Positions 7,883 through 16,891 of a stretch of DNA of 64,000 nt are shown here, piece by piece. The notes under the pieces were generated by a model. That model did no database searches. It was not told where the DNA came from and worked only from the letters and a program-made list of their open reading frames with translations. The stretch is from Echinimonas agarilytica (GTDB lineage Bacteria > Pseudomonadota > Gammaproteobacteria > Enterobacterales > Neiellaceae), in NCBI RefSeq assembly GCF_023703465.1, contig NZ_JAMQGP010000006.1, positions 265,165 to 329,164 on the forward strand, read 5' to 3'. Numbering within the stretch: position 1 is the first letter of the stretch; the number at the start of each line of letters is the position of its first letter. The position numbers were made by a program, and so were the translations under genes.

Positions 7883-8518
7883 ATGCCTCACAAGAATGTG
7901 TTTTTTGCTTTACTGTCCCGCATGCAAAACATCCAGCGGTGGAGCAAATCTAATCCCACGCGATCTGAAAATGTTGCGGAACATAGTTTACAAGTCGCAA
8001 TGTTTGCTCATTGTTTGGGGGTATTGCGCAATCAAGTGTTTACGCATTTGCCCCCGGTTGATGAACACCAACTTGCCACCATGGCGCTGTATCACGACGC
8101 ACCGGAGGTTTTGACTGAAGATGTGAATAGTTTAGTGAAATATAGTGATACTAGGATGCTTGAGCTATGTCGTGAAATGGAATCAATCTCCTGTCGAATG
8201 TTACTCAATTCATTGCCTGAAGAGTTAAAAGCCCATTATGACGGCTTGCTCCACCAAAACGATGAAGTGCTGCATAAATTTGTTAAAGCATCTGATTTAT
8301 TGTCGGCTTACGCAAAGGCTCTCGGTGAGCTTAGAGCAAACAACACTGAATTTTTGGGCTCGAAAGTGAAAATTGAAAAAGCGCTTCGAAAATATCGAGA
8401 TGAACTACCTGAAGTGGATTACTTTATGGAACGTTTGATGCCAGCATTTCAGCTCACCATTGATGATCTGATTGATGGAGCTTTTCTAGAAAGCAGCCCT
8501 CAAGTGAAACTGTTTTAG
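7883..8518 (+). CDS. yfbR: 5'-deoxynucleotidase, HD domain (YfbR)
   Basis: Metal-dependent phosphohydrolase that removes the 5' phosphate from deoxyribonucleoside monophosphates, helping balance dNTP pools and thymidylate synthesis. The 211-residue protein shows the HD-fold metal residues: His34 in AEHS, the pair His71-Asp72 in YHDAPEVLTED, and a later Asp in KASDLL near 142. Arg19-Trp20 matches the substrate-recognition pair of E. coli YfbR. AAGGA lies 7-8 bases before the ATG. A strong terminator follows. Confidence 0.92.
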   Translation: MPHKNVFFALLSRMQNIQRWSKSNPTRSENVAEHSLQVAMFAHCLGVLRNQVFTHLPPVDEHQLATMALYHDAPEVLTEDVNSLVKYSDTRMLELCREMESISCRMLLNSLPEELKAHYDGLLHQNDEVLHKFVKASDLLSAYAKALGELRANNTEFLGSKVKIEKALRKYRDELPEVDYFMERLMPAFQLTIDDLIDGAFLESSPQVKLF

Positions 8519-8531
8519 AGTTCTACAAAAC

Positions 8532-8558
8532 AAAAAGCCGAGCAAGACTCGGCTTTTT
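8532..8558. terminator. Bidirectional terminator between yfbR and the CBM48-like gene
   Basis: Perfect arms AAAAAGCCGAG and CTCGGCTTTTT with loop CAAGA. The A-run and T-run flanks let it serve both converging genes. Confidence 0.92.
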
Positions 8559-8578
8559 GAATGACCAGAGCGAGCGTT

Positions 8579-8902
8579 TTAAGCGCTAACGCTAACCACT
8601 GAATTGTCACCATTGACGCCGTTCGGGCGATAGCTTTCGGCTTCCCAATCGTTATCGTATTTTTCCGAACCGTCGGCCATGACCAAGCAAAAACGATATT
8701 CGTAATCACTTTTCTCGTCGGTCGGCAGATCAACCGCAGCTTTGAAGTGGCCCGCTTTGAATTTTTTCAGCGGTGTTTTTTCCCAATTGAGTGCCTCACA
8801 CATTAGAAAAACTTGTTCAGCACCTTCAGCGGCTTCAGCTGAAACTTCAAATGTAACTTTAACAACAGGTTTAGTTTTTAAAAATTGCTTTTTGATGGAC
8901 AT
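8579..8902 (-). CDS. Isoamylase early-set / CBM48-like single-domain protein
   Basis: A 107-residue protein consisting of one beta-sandwich resembling the N-terminal early-set domain of isoamylases and the glycogen-binding module of AMPK. Typical strands are VKVTFEVSAEAAEGAEQVFLMCEALNW, then W-x3-PLKKF, then a DYEYRFCL strand. No catalytic domain is attached, so it may bind an alpha-glucan or act as an accessory factor; function is unknown. The ATG at 8902 is chosen because GGAGGA lies eight bases upstream. A longer frame to 8998 lacks such a site. mutH lies upstream on the same strand, 153 bases away. Confidence 0.75.
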   Translation of the reverse strand: MSIKKQFLKTKPVVKVTFEVSAEAAEGAEQVFLMCEALNWEKTPLKKFKAGHFKAAVDLPTDEKSDYEYRFCLVMADGSEKYDNDWEAESYRPNGVNGDNSVVSVSA

Positions 8903-9055
8903 AGCAAGTCCTCCATGAACGTAGCGAGCTAGCAAAGTGTGTGTCTTATGTAAAATAGTTTTATGCAAACCTTGCGCCGAAGTGTATCGGCACAACATGA
9001 CTACTTTATGACCTTGGTGGTCAGATTAACCATAGTCAAAGCAGTGCAAAAGTTC

Positions 9056-9727
9056 CTATTCTGGTGCAAATTGCTGGCGTAAAACCCATTGAGTAAACGA
9101 AGTTCTGAGGTAAAAACCTTTCGGTTGGGCTTGAACTAACTCACCGTTGGCACCAATGGCGTCAGTTTTTACACTGCCGTTTGCAGCTTTTGGGCGAAGC
9201 TGCATGAATTGGCCTAAATGAGCATTAATCCTCTCTACGCGTCCTAAAGATAATAACTCCATGAGTTCTTCCCAGTCTTGCCTGAGCGCGAGCTCTTGTT
9301 CTGCAGAAGCACGCCACAAAAATGCAGAGCCAATTTGTCGTTCTGCGGGTGAAAGGTGCTTTTCGGCCAAGATAGGTACCCACAATACATGATCGAGTTT
9401 GTGCCGTAAGGCCGAAGTCTCCCAATGTTCTCCGGTCATACCCTTCATGGGGGCGACACACACAAAGGTTGTTTCAAGTGGTTGGCCAATACTGGAAATC
9501 GGCAGTGTTTTCATCTCAATGCCTAGCGCGGGAAAGTCCGGCTCGGGTCGAGAGCCTGCGGTTGCGCCGAGCGCGCGTTCTAACAATATGCCGCCCCAAC
9601 CTTTGTCTCGTGAAAAGTCGTGTGGAACCTCAATATTCAGCTGCTGGGCAAGCTCTTGGAGCGTGAGCCCTGCGAGTTGCTGTGCGCGATGGAGCAGTTC
9701 CTGGGCAGTATTTGGAGGCAAGATCAT
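9056..9727 (-). CDS. mutH: DNA mismatch repair endonuclease MutH
   Basis: Nicks the unmethylated strand at hemimethylated GATC sites after activation by MutS-MutL. The 223-residue length is close to E. coli's 229. The catalytic D-x6-E-x-K signature is intact as Asp64, Glu71 and Lys73 within PDFPALGIEMKTLPI, and the KGWGGILLERALGA region matches the family. MutH occurs only in a few gammaproteobacterial orders that also carry Dam, which helps place the organism. It is divergent from rppH across a 694-base spacer, the same pairing as in E. coli. Confidence 0.95.
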   Translation of the reverse strand: MILPPNTAQELLHRAQQLAGLTLQELAQQLNIEVPHDFSRDKGWGGILLERALGATAGSRPEPDFPALGIEMKTLPISSIGQPLETTFVCVAPMKGMTGEHWETSALRHKLDHVLWVPILAEKHLSPAERQIGSAFLWRASAEQELALRQDWEELMELLSLGRVERINAHLGQFMQLRPKAANGSVKTDAIGANGELVQAQPKGFYLRTSFTQWVLRQQFAPE

Positions 9728-9895
9728 AATGTTAAACGTTTAGATATTTAGCCTTATGCTAATGAGCAAAATGAGTTTTGTCATCTTGAACAGAGAACGT
9801 ACAGCATTTTATTTGGAAAATGACCATTATGTAACCTATTGTTTTTAAATTGTTTAATGAAGTACTGAATAACCGTGAACATATTATTAGATAGG

Positions 9896-10398
9896 TTATG
9901 CACAACTTCATGCACAGTAAACATGGATAACTGTAATTTTATGTGCGGAACTCAGCATTTCTTTGCGTTAAAACCCGATTTTTTGATTGACAAACGCCTC
10001 TAATTATCAATTTTCAATCAGCTTTTGTGTATAACTATTGGTGTGGCTAAGTCTTGTTCAACCCAACTTACCCACATTGTTAAAAAATATGTATAGATCA
10101 ACAGTGATCTCTATTTTTATTTTATTTATTAGTAGTTTATTTTGTTGTGATCAACCTTTGGAGCATGGGGTCTACATCCTCGGAGCGAGTGGGTATTACT
10201 TTATTCAGACTTATTCACAGGATTGCGCACAGTTCGTGTGACTAAGTTGGTTTGTGATTTATCTGTTTTGTGGGTAACTTTAGCTTGTTGCTTTCTTTAT
10301 TCACATTTGCAAAGAGTGACTTGTATTGAGACCTTGCTCCCGACTGCACACAATAGCATTGCTCAACATTACAAATTGTGGATACAATCAAGTCATTG
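9896..10398. promoter_or_regulatory. DARS2: DnaA-box cluster in the mutH-rppH spacer, DARS2-like
   Basis: The 694-base non-coding spacer holds four perfect TTATNCACA DnaA boxes: 9896-9904 (+), 10026-10034 (-), 10211-10219 (+) and 10297-10305 (+). Five more differ by one base: 9908-9916 (+), 10068-10076 (+), 10201-10209 (+), 10269-10277 (-) and 10377-10385 (-). Several are 10-14 bases apart, about one helical turn. An AT-rich stretch (10077-10146) with GATC sites lies in the middle, and a consensus IHF site abuts the last box. In E. coli the mutH-rppH (ygdP) spacer is the DARS2 locus, which reloads ADP-DnaA to ATP-DnaA with IHF and Fis. Same position plus box content makes this a probable DARS2 homologue. 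An origin of replication is the main alternative. Confidence 0.65.
10386..10398 (+). promoter_or_regulatory. Consensus IHF-binding site
   Basis: AATCAAGTCATTG matches WATCAA-N4-TTR exactly and directly follows a DnaA box at 10377-10385. IHF binding is a known requirement for DARS2 activity in E. coli. It also lies just upstream of rppH, so a promoter role is possible. Confidence 0.5.
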
Positions 10399-10421
10399 AA
10401 TTTTCGCTCAGGATTAAGTGA

Positions 10422-10961
10422 GTGATCGACTCCGACGGATATCGTGCGAACGTCGGGATTATCATCTCTAATCAAGCAGGGCAGGTACTTTGGGCTCGAA
10501 GAATAGGTCAGCATTCTTGGCAGTTCCCTCAAGGGGGGATCGATGAGGGTGAGTCGGCAGAGCAGGCAATGTACCGTGAATTATATGAAGAAGTCGGACT
10601 GCGACCTGATGATGTAGACATTATCAGTTCTAGTCGCTCTTGGCTTCGTTATCGATTGCCAAAACGCTTGATTCGAGAGGGAACTAATCCCGTCTGTATC
10701 GGACAAAAACAGCGCTGGTTTTTGCTTCGGCTAACCGGCAAAGATGATTCAGTTAAACTAGATGCCAGTGGGCACCCCGAGTTTGATGAATGGCGATGGG
10801 TGAGTTATTGGTACCCAGTGCGCCAGGTAGTGTCGTTTAAACGCGAGGTCTACCGCAAGGCGATGAAGGAATTCGTGGCAGCAGTGCAAGCTCAAGCCCG
10901 CGATCGTCGTCCATCAAAGAATAAACGCAAGAAGCGTAAGCGACACAATAATGCCCGTTAA
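10422..10961 (+). CDS. rppH: RNA pyrophosphohydrolase RppH
   Basis: Removes pyrophosphate from the 5' triphosphate end of mRNA, which triggers RNase E decay. The 179-residue Nudix protein opens with the characteristic [15 protein letters not shown] and has the full Nudix box: Gly38-x5-Glu44-x7-Arg52-Glu53-x2-Glu56-Glu57-x-Gly59. The last 20 residues are very basic (Arg/Lys-rich), as is common for this family. The start is GTG with AGGA upstream. ptsP begins one base after the stop, so both are likely translated from one message. Confidence 0.95.
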   Translation: MIDSDGYRANVGIIISNQAGQVLWARRIGQHSWQFPQGGIDEGESAEQAMYRELYEEVGLRPDDVDIISSSRSWLRYRLPKRLIREGTNPVCIGQKQRWFLLRLTGKDDSVKLDASGHPEFDEWRWVSYWYPVRQVVSFKREVYRKAMKEFVAAVQAQARDRRPSKNKRKKRKRHNNAR

Positions 10962-10962
10962 T

Positions 10963-13221
10963 ATGCTCCATACCCTGCGCACTATCGTGCAGGGTGTTAA
11001 TCAGTCAGAACACTTAGACGATGCATTGAAGCTCTTGGTGACACAAACCAAGCATGCAATGGAGACTCAGTGTTGTTCAGTTTATTTATCAGACGCTGAA
11101 GCCGGGCATTTTTTATTAATGGCTACTGACGGTTTGGCCGAGCAGTCAGCCGGTAGTGCAGCGATTGGTTTTACCGAAGGCTTAATTGGACTCGTGGGTG
11201 AACGTGAAGAACCAATTAATATTGCCAATGCGCATCAGCACCCTCGTTTTAAATACATGCCAGAAGTTGAAGAGGAAGCGCTTCAAGCATTTCTAGGCAC
11301 CCCCATTATCCATCAAGGTAAAGTGTTGGGTGTATTAACCATCCAGCAAGCAGAACAGCGGCAATTTTCAGAGCAAGAAGAGTCCTTTCTTGTCACTTTA
11401 TCGGCTCAGTTGGCCGCCGTATTAGCCGTCGCTAAAGCTCGTGGGCAACTTCAAACCCGTTATTCCGAGCCTCAAATGTTGGTGCTTAATGCTGTGGCTG
11501 GAGCCCCGGGTATTGCATCGGCAAAAGCATGGGTGGAGCGGGTTGCTGTATCGCTCGATGACATTTCGATTGTACAACACAATGATCTCAACGTCGAACT
11601 CGACCGTTGGGAGCAAGCCATTCAAAAGACGCGAGATTACATCGAACGTTTAGCAGCAAGAATGGGCGAACATCTAGAGCAGGATGCGTTGGCTATTTTT
11701 GATGTCTATCAGCACTTGTTAGATGACGCTTCAATCGGTGGTGCGGTTGAAACTCACATTCGGAAAGGTCTCAATGCTCAAAGTGCATTGGTGGAGGTGG
11801 CAAAAGATTACATTGCCCAATTCGCGGCAATGGAAGACGCCTACCTCAAAGAGCGCGCAACTGACATTCGCGATGTGTCTCAACGTTTGTTGTACTTTTT
11901 GCAGCAGGGAACGAGCGAACTTCAAGAGTGGAATGAAGCCATCATTTTGGTGGCAGAAGAAGTCACCGCTTCGATGTTGGCTTCTATTCCGCGAAGCAAA
12001 CTGTCGGGCATCATTTCCATTCGCGGTTCTAGCAATTCGCATGCGGCTATTTTGGCCCGAGCCTTAGGTATTCCGGCTATTTTAGGGGCCAGTGAATTAC
12101 CGCTTAAACGTAGTCATGGCGAGCACTTTATTATTGACGGCTACACCGGCCGTTTATATATGACGCCATCAAACGCTGTGGTTGAAGAATATGGACGTTT
12201 GCTCAAAAAAGAATCTGAACTGCAAGCGCAATTTGATAAGACGCTTCATTTGCCTGCGGCCATGGCAGATGGCCGACGTATTTGCATGATGATCAATGCA
12301 GGCTTGGCCGCAGATTCTGAACATTATGGCGGTGGTGCCGATGGCGTCGGACTTTATCGAACGGAAATTCCTTTCATGATTCAGGATAAATTTCCGTCGG
12401 AAGACGCTCAATGCCAGATCTACAAGTCGGTTCTTGAAGGTTTTCCTGAACAGCCTGTCACCATGCGAACGCTGGATGTGGGCGGCGACAAAGCTCTACC
12501 ATACTTTCCTATTCGTGAAGAAAACCCATTTCTTGGCTGGCGTGGAATTCGGATGACGCTGGACCATCCAGAAATCTTTCTAGTTCAAATTCGAGCCATG
12601 CTCAAAGCGAATATAGAGACGCAAAATCTTAAAATCATGTTCCCCATGGTGACTGAGATTCGAGAGTTGCAGCAGGCTAAGCGACTGGTACTTAAGGCTC
12701 ATTCTGAGCTGCAAGAGGAATTGGGCATGCACTTTCCATTACCTCAAATGGGGGTGATGATTGAAGTGCCTGCATTGCTCTATCAATTGCGCGCAGTAGC
12801 AGACATAGCAGATTTCATTTCAGTGGGAAGTAACGACTTAACCCAATATCTATTAGCGGTTGATCGAAATAACTCGCGCGTTGCTAGCTTGTATGACGAA
12901 TTGAATCCTGCGGTGTTGAATGCGCTCAATCATATTGCCCAAGAATGCCGGCAATACGAATTAGAATTCTCTATTTGTGGAGAGCTCGCAGGTGACCCTT
13001 TGGGGGCTATTTTGTTAGTAGCCATGGGATACGAGCATCTGAGCATGAATGCTGCAAATATAGGGCGAGTGAAATGGGCCATTGGTAAAGTCAGCCAAGC
13101 CCAATGCGATCACATGTTACAAAAAGCATTGAACCTATCTTGCCCTGATACTATTCGACGCCAGTTGCATGTTGATATGGATGCGTTTGGTTTAGGGTCA
13201 CTGGTCCGAACCGGCCGTTAA
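10963..13221 (+). CDS. ptsP: Phosphoenolpyruvate-protein phosphotransferase of the nitrogen PTS (enzyme I-Ntr)
   Basis: First phosphotransfer protein of the PTS-Ntr regulatory chain: autophosphorylates with PEP and passes phosphate to NPr. The 752-residue protein has an N-terminal GAF sensor domain (about 1-165) and an enzyme I N-domain. A swivelling domain follows with the phospho-histidine in SSNSHAAILAR (His near 360). The C-terminal PEP-binding barrel contains GVMIEVPA and SVGSNDLTQYLLAVDR. The ATG at 10963 (MLHTLR) matches the E. coli start; an ATG at 10951 would overlap rppH. The order rppH-ptsP-lgt-thyA is the conserved enterobacterial one. Confidence 0.95.
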   Translation: MLHTLRTIVQGVNQSEHLDDALKLLVTQTKHAMETQCCSVYLSDAEAGHFLLMATDGLAEQSAGSAAIGFTEGLIGLVGEREEPINIANAHQHPRFKYMPEVEEEALQAFLGTPIIHQGKVLGVLTIQQAEQRQFSEQEESFLVTLSAQLAAVLAVAKARGQLQTRYSEPQMLVLNAVAGAPGIASAKAWVERVAVSLDDISIVQHNDLNVELDRWEQAIQKTRDYIERLAARMGEHLEQDALAIFDVYQHLLDDASIGGAVETHIRKGLNAQSALVEVAKDYIAQFAAMEDAYLKERATDIRDVSQRLLYFLQQGTSELQEWNEAIILVAEEVTASMLASIPRSKLSGIISIRGSSNSHAAILARALGIPAILGASELPLKRSHGEHFIIDGYTGRLYMTPSNAVVEEYGRLLKKESELQAQFDKTLHLPAAMADGRRICMMINAGLAADSEHYGGGADGVGLYRTEIPFMIQDKFPSEDAQCQIYKSVLEGFPEQPVTMRTLDVGGDKALPYFPIREENPFLGWRGIRMTLDHPEIFLVQIRAMLKANIETQNLKIMFPMVTEIRELQQAKRLVLKAHSELQEELGMHFPLPQMGVMIEVPALLYQLRAVADIADFISVGSNDLTQYLLAVDRNNSRVASLYDELNPAVLNALNHIAQECRQYELEFSICGELAGDPLGAILLVAMGYEHLSMNAANIGRVKWAIGKVSQAQCDHMLQKALNLSCPDTIRRQLHVDMDAFGLGSLVRTGR

Positions 13222-13318
13222 TCAATCGATACAAATTCAATATGATGTTGTCCAAGAGCTGTCGTACAAGTCGTGTTACCCTAAGCGCGTTGCGCCCTTT
13301 CCCATGGAGTTTTGTTAG

Positions 13319-14131
13319 ATGTTGACGCAAGCTTTAGCTTTTCCTGAAATTGATCCAGTTTTACTCGATTTAGGATTAATCAAAGTTCGTTGGTACGGAC
13401 TAATGTATTTGGTTGGTTTTGTAGCGGCCATGTGGCTGGGCAATCGCCAAGCGCGTCAACCGAACAGCGGTTGGACGGAACAAGAAGTTAGCGACTTACT
13501 CTTCTACGGTTTTATTGGTGTTATTTTAGGCGGGCGTTTTGGTTATGTCATGTTCTACCAATTTTCTCAATTTGCTGATGATCCGCTGTATTTATTTAGA
13601 ATTTGGGAAGGCGGCATGTCGTTCCACGGCGGCGTGTTAGGTGTCATGGCAGCGATGGCTGTATTTGCTCGTAAATTTCATAAATCGTATTTGTCAGTAG
13701 GGGACTTTATCACCCCGCTATTGCCGATTGGTCTGGGTGCCGGACGCTTAGGTAATTTCATTAATGGCGAATTGTGGGGCCGCGAGACAGATCTGTCGTT
13801 TGCTATGATCTTTCCTCAAGACCCACTCGGTTTGGCTCGCCATCCTTCCCAATTGTATGAGTTTGCACTTGAAGGTGTCGTATTGTTCTGTATCTTGTGG
13901 TGGTTTAAAAGTAAGCCAAGACCCGCAGGAACAGTGGCGGGACTTTTCTTATTGGGGTATGGAAGCTTCCGTTTCTTAGTTGAATTTGCTCGCGAACCGG
14001 ATGCTCACTTAGGCTTATTGCAGCTGGGTATGAGTATGGGGCAGTGGTTGTGTTTACCGATGATATTTGGCGGCTTAGGACTCATCGCGTACGGTTATTC
14101 GAGAAAAACTGCGGTTGGAGATAAGGCATGA
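13319..14131 (+). CDS. lgt: Phosphatidylglycerol:prolipoprotein diacylglyceryl transferase
   Basis: First enzyme of lipoprotein maturation: moves diacylglyceryl from phosphatidylglycerol to the lipobox cysteine in the inner membrane. The 270-residue protein has about seven membrane helices, the SFHGG motif with essential His103, and the [13 protein letters not shown] signature with Arg143, both at E. coli positions. Many lipoproteins predicted elsewhere in this window (LEA-2, repeat protein, BamD, EEP protein) are its substrates. The stop overlaps the thyA start (ATGA), indicating coupling. Confidence 0.96.
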   Translation: MLTQALAFPEIDPVLLDLGLIKVRWYGLMYLVGFVAAMWLGNRQARQPNSGWTEQEVSDLLFYGFIGVILGGRFGYVMFYQFSQFADDPLYLFRIWEGGMSFHGGVLGVMAAMAVFARKFHKSYLSVGDFITPLLPIGLGAGRLGNFINGELWGRETDLSFAMIFPQDPLGLARHPSQLYEFALEGVVLFCILWWFKSKPRPAGTVAGLFLLGYGSFRFLVEFAREPDAHLGLLQLGMSMGQWLCLPMIFGGLGLIAYGYSRKTAVGDKA

Positions 14132-14979
14132 AACAGTATTTAGAATTGTGCCAGCATATCGTTGATGACGGTATATGGATCGAAAATGAACGCACGGGTA
14201 AACGTTGTTTAACCGTAATAAATGCCGACTTAACCTACGACGTAGCCAATAATAAGTTTCCGCTTATCACCACTCGAAAGAGCTTTTGGAAGTCTGCTAT
14301 TGCTGAATTCTTGGGATATATCCGCGGCTATGATAATGCGGCTGATTTTCGCGCGCTTGGCACCAAAACATGGGATGCAAACGCCAATGACAATGAAGCT
14401 TGGCTGAACAATCCTGCCCGTACCGGTGACGATGACATGGGCCGAGTGTACGGTGTTCAAGGCCGATCATGGAAAAGCCCAGACGGCTCTACCATTGATC
14501 AACTTCGAAAGCTGGTCGATAACCTCAGCCAAGGCAAAGATGACCGTGGTGAAATCCTGACCTTTTATAACCCCGGTGAATTCGGCCTCGGTTGTTTGCG
14601 TCCTTGCATGCACACGCATACATTTTCATTGTTGGGCGACACTTTGTTTCTCACCAGTTATCAGCGTTCGTGCGATGTGCCGCTAGGGCTCAACTTCAAT
14701 CAAATTCAGGTATTCACTTTTCTCGCGCTGATGGCTCAAATTACAGGTAATAAAGCAGGCAAAGCGTATCACAAGATAGTGAATGCTCACATTTATGAAG
14801 ACCAACTTGAATTGATGCGCGATGTGCAACTGAAACGAGAGCCGTTTCCGTCGCCACAATTGAACATTAACCCAGATATTAAATCACTCAAAGATTTAGA
14901 AACCTGGGTGACCATGGATGATTTTGAAGTGGTGGGATATGAGCACCATGACCCGATCAAGTATCCATTTGCTGTGTAA
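14128..14979 (+). CDS. thyA: Thymidylate synthase
   Basis: Methylates dUMP to dTMP using methylene-tetrahydrofolate. The 283-residue length and the form [10 protein letters not shown] around nucleophile Cys160 match the Vibrio/Shewanella type of ThyA rather than the 264-residue E. coli type. The phosphate-binding [15 protein letters not shown] and the dUMP-binding NAHIYEDQ segments are intact. It overlaps lgt by four bases and is followed by a strong terminator, so it ends the rppH-ptsP-lgt-thyA run. Confidence 0.96.
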   Translation: MKQYLELCQHIVDDGIWIENERTGKRCLTVINADLTYDVANNKFPLITTRKSFWKSAIAEFLGYIRGYDNAADFRALGTKTWDANANDNEAWLNNPARTGDDDMGRVYGVQGRSWKSPDGSTIDQLRKLVDNLSQGKDDRGEILTFYNPGEFGLGCLRPCMHTHTFSLLGDTLFLTSYQRSCDVPLGLNFNQIQVFTFLALMAQITGNKAGKAYHKIVNAHIYEDQLELMRDVQLKREPFPSPQLNINPDIKSLKDLETWVTMDDFEVVGYEHHDPIKYPFAV

Positions 14980-14998
14980 TGCTTAGTGCATGGAAACG

Positions 14999-15024
14999 AA
15001 AAAAGCGCCGAGAGGCGCTTTTTT
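14999..15024. terminator. Bidirectional terminator after thyA
   Basis: AAAAAAGCGCC and GGCGCTTTTTT pair perfectly around GAGA. It separates thyA from the convergent acyltransferase gene. Confidence 0.92.
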
Positions 15025-15053
15025 ATTGCGAGCTCAACCCGCGAGGATTGTGC

Positions 15054-16772
15054 CTAAGCGTATTCGTCACCCATGTAGCGAGCGCGCTTTTTAGATTTGA
15101 TCTTTTGAATATCAACTAACACCAAACCGTCTACACAATCTGCAAAATCAGGGTCGATACCAAAGTCCAGAAAGTTTACACCATCTGTTTCAGCCACTTC
15201 GGTGTATTGTTTGTAAAGAGTTGGAACCGACACGCCTATGTTGGCCATTAAGTGTTTCAGGCGGCTGAAGTCTTGCTTATAGTCATCGCCGCTAAACGTA
15301 TCTTTTAGAGTTTGCATGGCTTCGTCGGCAATGCTGTAGGGCTGGCGGCTTTGTGCCATGCTTTTATCAGGCGAGAAATACAGGCTATAGAAATACACCA
15401 ATAAATCACGTGCAGGCTTGGGGAAGCTATTGCTGATACTGACAGGTCCATACATGTAGCGGTAGCCTGGATATTTTACCAAATAGGCGCCAATGCCGTA
15501 CCAAAGGTAGTCTAGTGAACGTTTGCCCCAATATCTGGGTTGAACAAATGAACGGCCTAACTCAAGGCTCTGTTCTAAATGGCTGTCCATCTCTTTTGAA
15601 AAGTTGAACAACGAATGTGTATATAGGCCTTTGTGACCTTTGCGTTCAATCACATCACGGGTGTCTGCCAATCGGTACGCGCCAACGATTTCAAGATCGT
15701 CAGTGTCCCACAATACAAGGTGCATATAGTCTGCGTCATATTGGTCGATATCGCGGCGTTCTCCGGTGCCTTCACCTACAGCGCGGAAACTGACTTCGCG
15801 CAGACGCCCAATTTCGCGCATGATAGGAGAACTTTCATCAAATCGGTACAAGTAAATCTTTTTGCCATCAGCTGTTTCACCCAATAGCTCACAACTTTCA
15901 ACCGCTTGTTTGAGAGTTGCTTTTGGTTCTGGGTGAGCAATGGCTGAAAATGTTTTAAAAAGCCCACTTTTGCCTTTTCCGATACGGTAAAGGTGGCGTT
16001 TAAACATTTTTACTTTTTCGCGGCGAGTGATATTACCGCTGGTATAGCTTTCATAGGGAATTGGATCGCCGACACGAATGTTGACGCTTTTGTTTTGTTG
16101 GCGGAACATTTCCTTCACCAGTAAGGCAGTTGATAGCGGCTTGTAGACCATTGATGCACTATAAAATAAGGCTGAATTTCGGCCGTGTACAAAGATGGGT
16201 AAGATGGGTGCTTGAGACTGCGTTGCCATTCTTAAAAAACCACTGCGCCAGCGAGTATCTTTAATTCCTGTGGGGCGTAATCGAGACACTTCGCCTGCGG
16301 GAAAGATGATCAAAGCCCCTTCAGACTGCAGGTGACAGTTGATATCTTGCAGGCTTTCTTTCGCAGTATTGCCGGTCATGTTATTCACCGGTAGCAACAA
16401 TTTACTCAGCGGAGCAATATTCATGAGTAAATCGTTCACAACGGCTTTTGCATCTGGACGAATTTCTGCAATGAGCTTGATTAATGCAAGTCCGTCCAGC
16501 GAACCAATCGGATGATTTGCAATGATCACCACTCGGCCTGTGGCTGGAATGCGAGCGCGTTCGCGATCACTGATGGTGTAACTAAAACTAAAGTAATCCA
16601 ACACCTTTTCAACAAAATCGACACCGTCGAGGTGGGGATTTTTTTCGGCAAATTCAATCATGTCGCTTTCATGAAGAAGATGACGAAGTACGCCTTTTAC
16701 CGGCTTTGCAAGCCACGGTTTCTGATCTAACTGAGGATAATTGTCACGAACAACTTGATCGACCGTAAACAT
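15054..16772 (-). CDS. Two-domain acyltransferase, OlsF-like (lyso-lipid acyltransferase plus GNAT-type N-acyltransferase)
   Basis: A 572-residue fusion. The N-terminal half is a PlsC-type acyltransferase with NHPIGSLDG (His87, Asp93; the NHP-x-G-x-LDG variant of the HX4D motif) and FPAGEVSR near 160. The C-terminal half resembles OlsB/hemolysin-type GNAT enzymes related to acyl-homoserine-lactone synthases: EIGRLREVSFRAVGEGTG, then a long conserved block with SLELGRSFV. The same two parts form OlsF of Serratia and relatives, which makes ornithine lipids alone by N- and then O-acylation. That role is an inference from architecture. Convergent with thyA; its neighbours upstream also handle lipids. 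Confidence 0.72.
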   Translation of the reverse strand: MFTVDQVVRDNYPQLDQKPWLAKPVKGVLRHLLHESDMIEFAEKNPHLDGVDFVEKVLDYFSFSYTISDRERARIPATGRVVIIANHPIGSLDGLALIKLIAEIRPDAKAVVNDLLMNIAPLSKLLLPVNNMTGNTAKESLQDINCHLQSEGALIIFPAGEVSRLRPTGIKDTRWRSGFLRMATQSQAPILPIFVHGRNSALFYSASMVYKPLSTALLVKEMFRQQNKSVNIRVGDPIPYESYTSGNITRREKVKMFKRHLYRIGKGKSGLFKTFSAIAHPEPKATLKQAVESCELLGETADGKKIYLYRFDESSPIMREIGRLREVSFRAVGEGTGERRDIDQYDADYMHLVLWDTDDLEIVGAYRLADTRDVIERKGHKGLYTHSLFNFSKEMDSHLEQSLELGRSFVQPRYWGKRSLDYLWYGIGAYLVKYPGYRYMYGPVSISNSFPKPARDLLVYFYSLYFSPDKSMAQSRQPYSIADEAMQTLKDTFSGDDYKQDFSRLKHLMANIGVSVPTLYKQYTEVAETDGVNFLDFGIDPDFADCVDGLVLVDIQKIKSKKRARYMGDEYA

Positions 16773-16891
16773 AAATAGCTCCGAACTGCCAAAGGCAAAA
16801 TGATTGGACTAACTTATGTCGTTTTCGTGACAGAAATTTCTCAATGAGATTTCAGTTTTATGAATTAGCCATCTTCCTTGTTGTCATTTAG

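Noticed and set aside
10038..10241. 67-codon open frame in the mutH-rppH spacer
   Set aside because: No clear ribosome site or family resemblance; it lies across several DnaA boxes and AT-rich DNA, so it is most likely chance.
9896..10398. Chromosomal replication origin (oriC)
   Set aside because: The DnaA-box density and AT-rich stretch fit, but dnaA, dnaN, mnmG and rpmH are not nearby, and the mutH-rppH location matches DARS2. GC skew over the whole chromosome would settle it.
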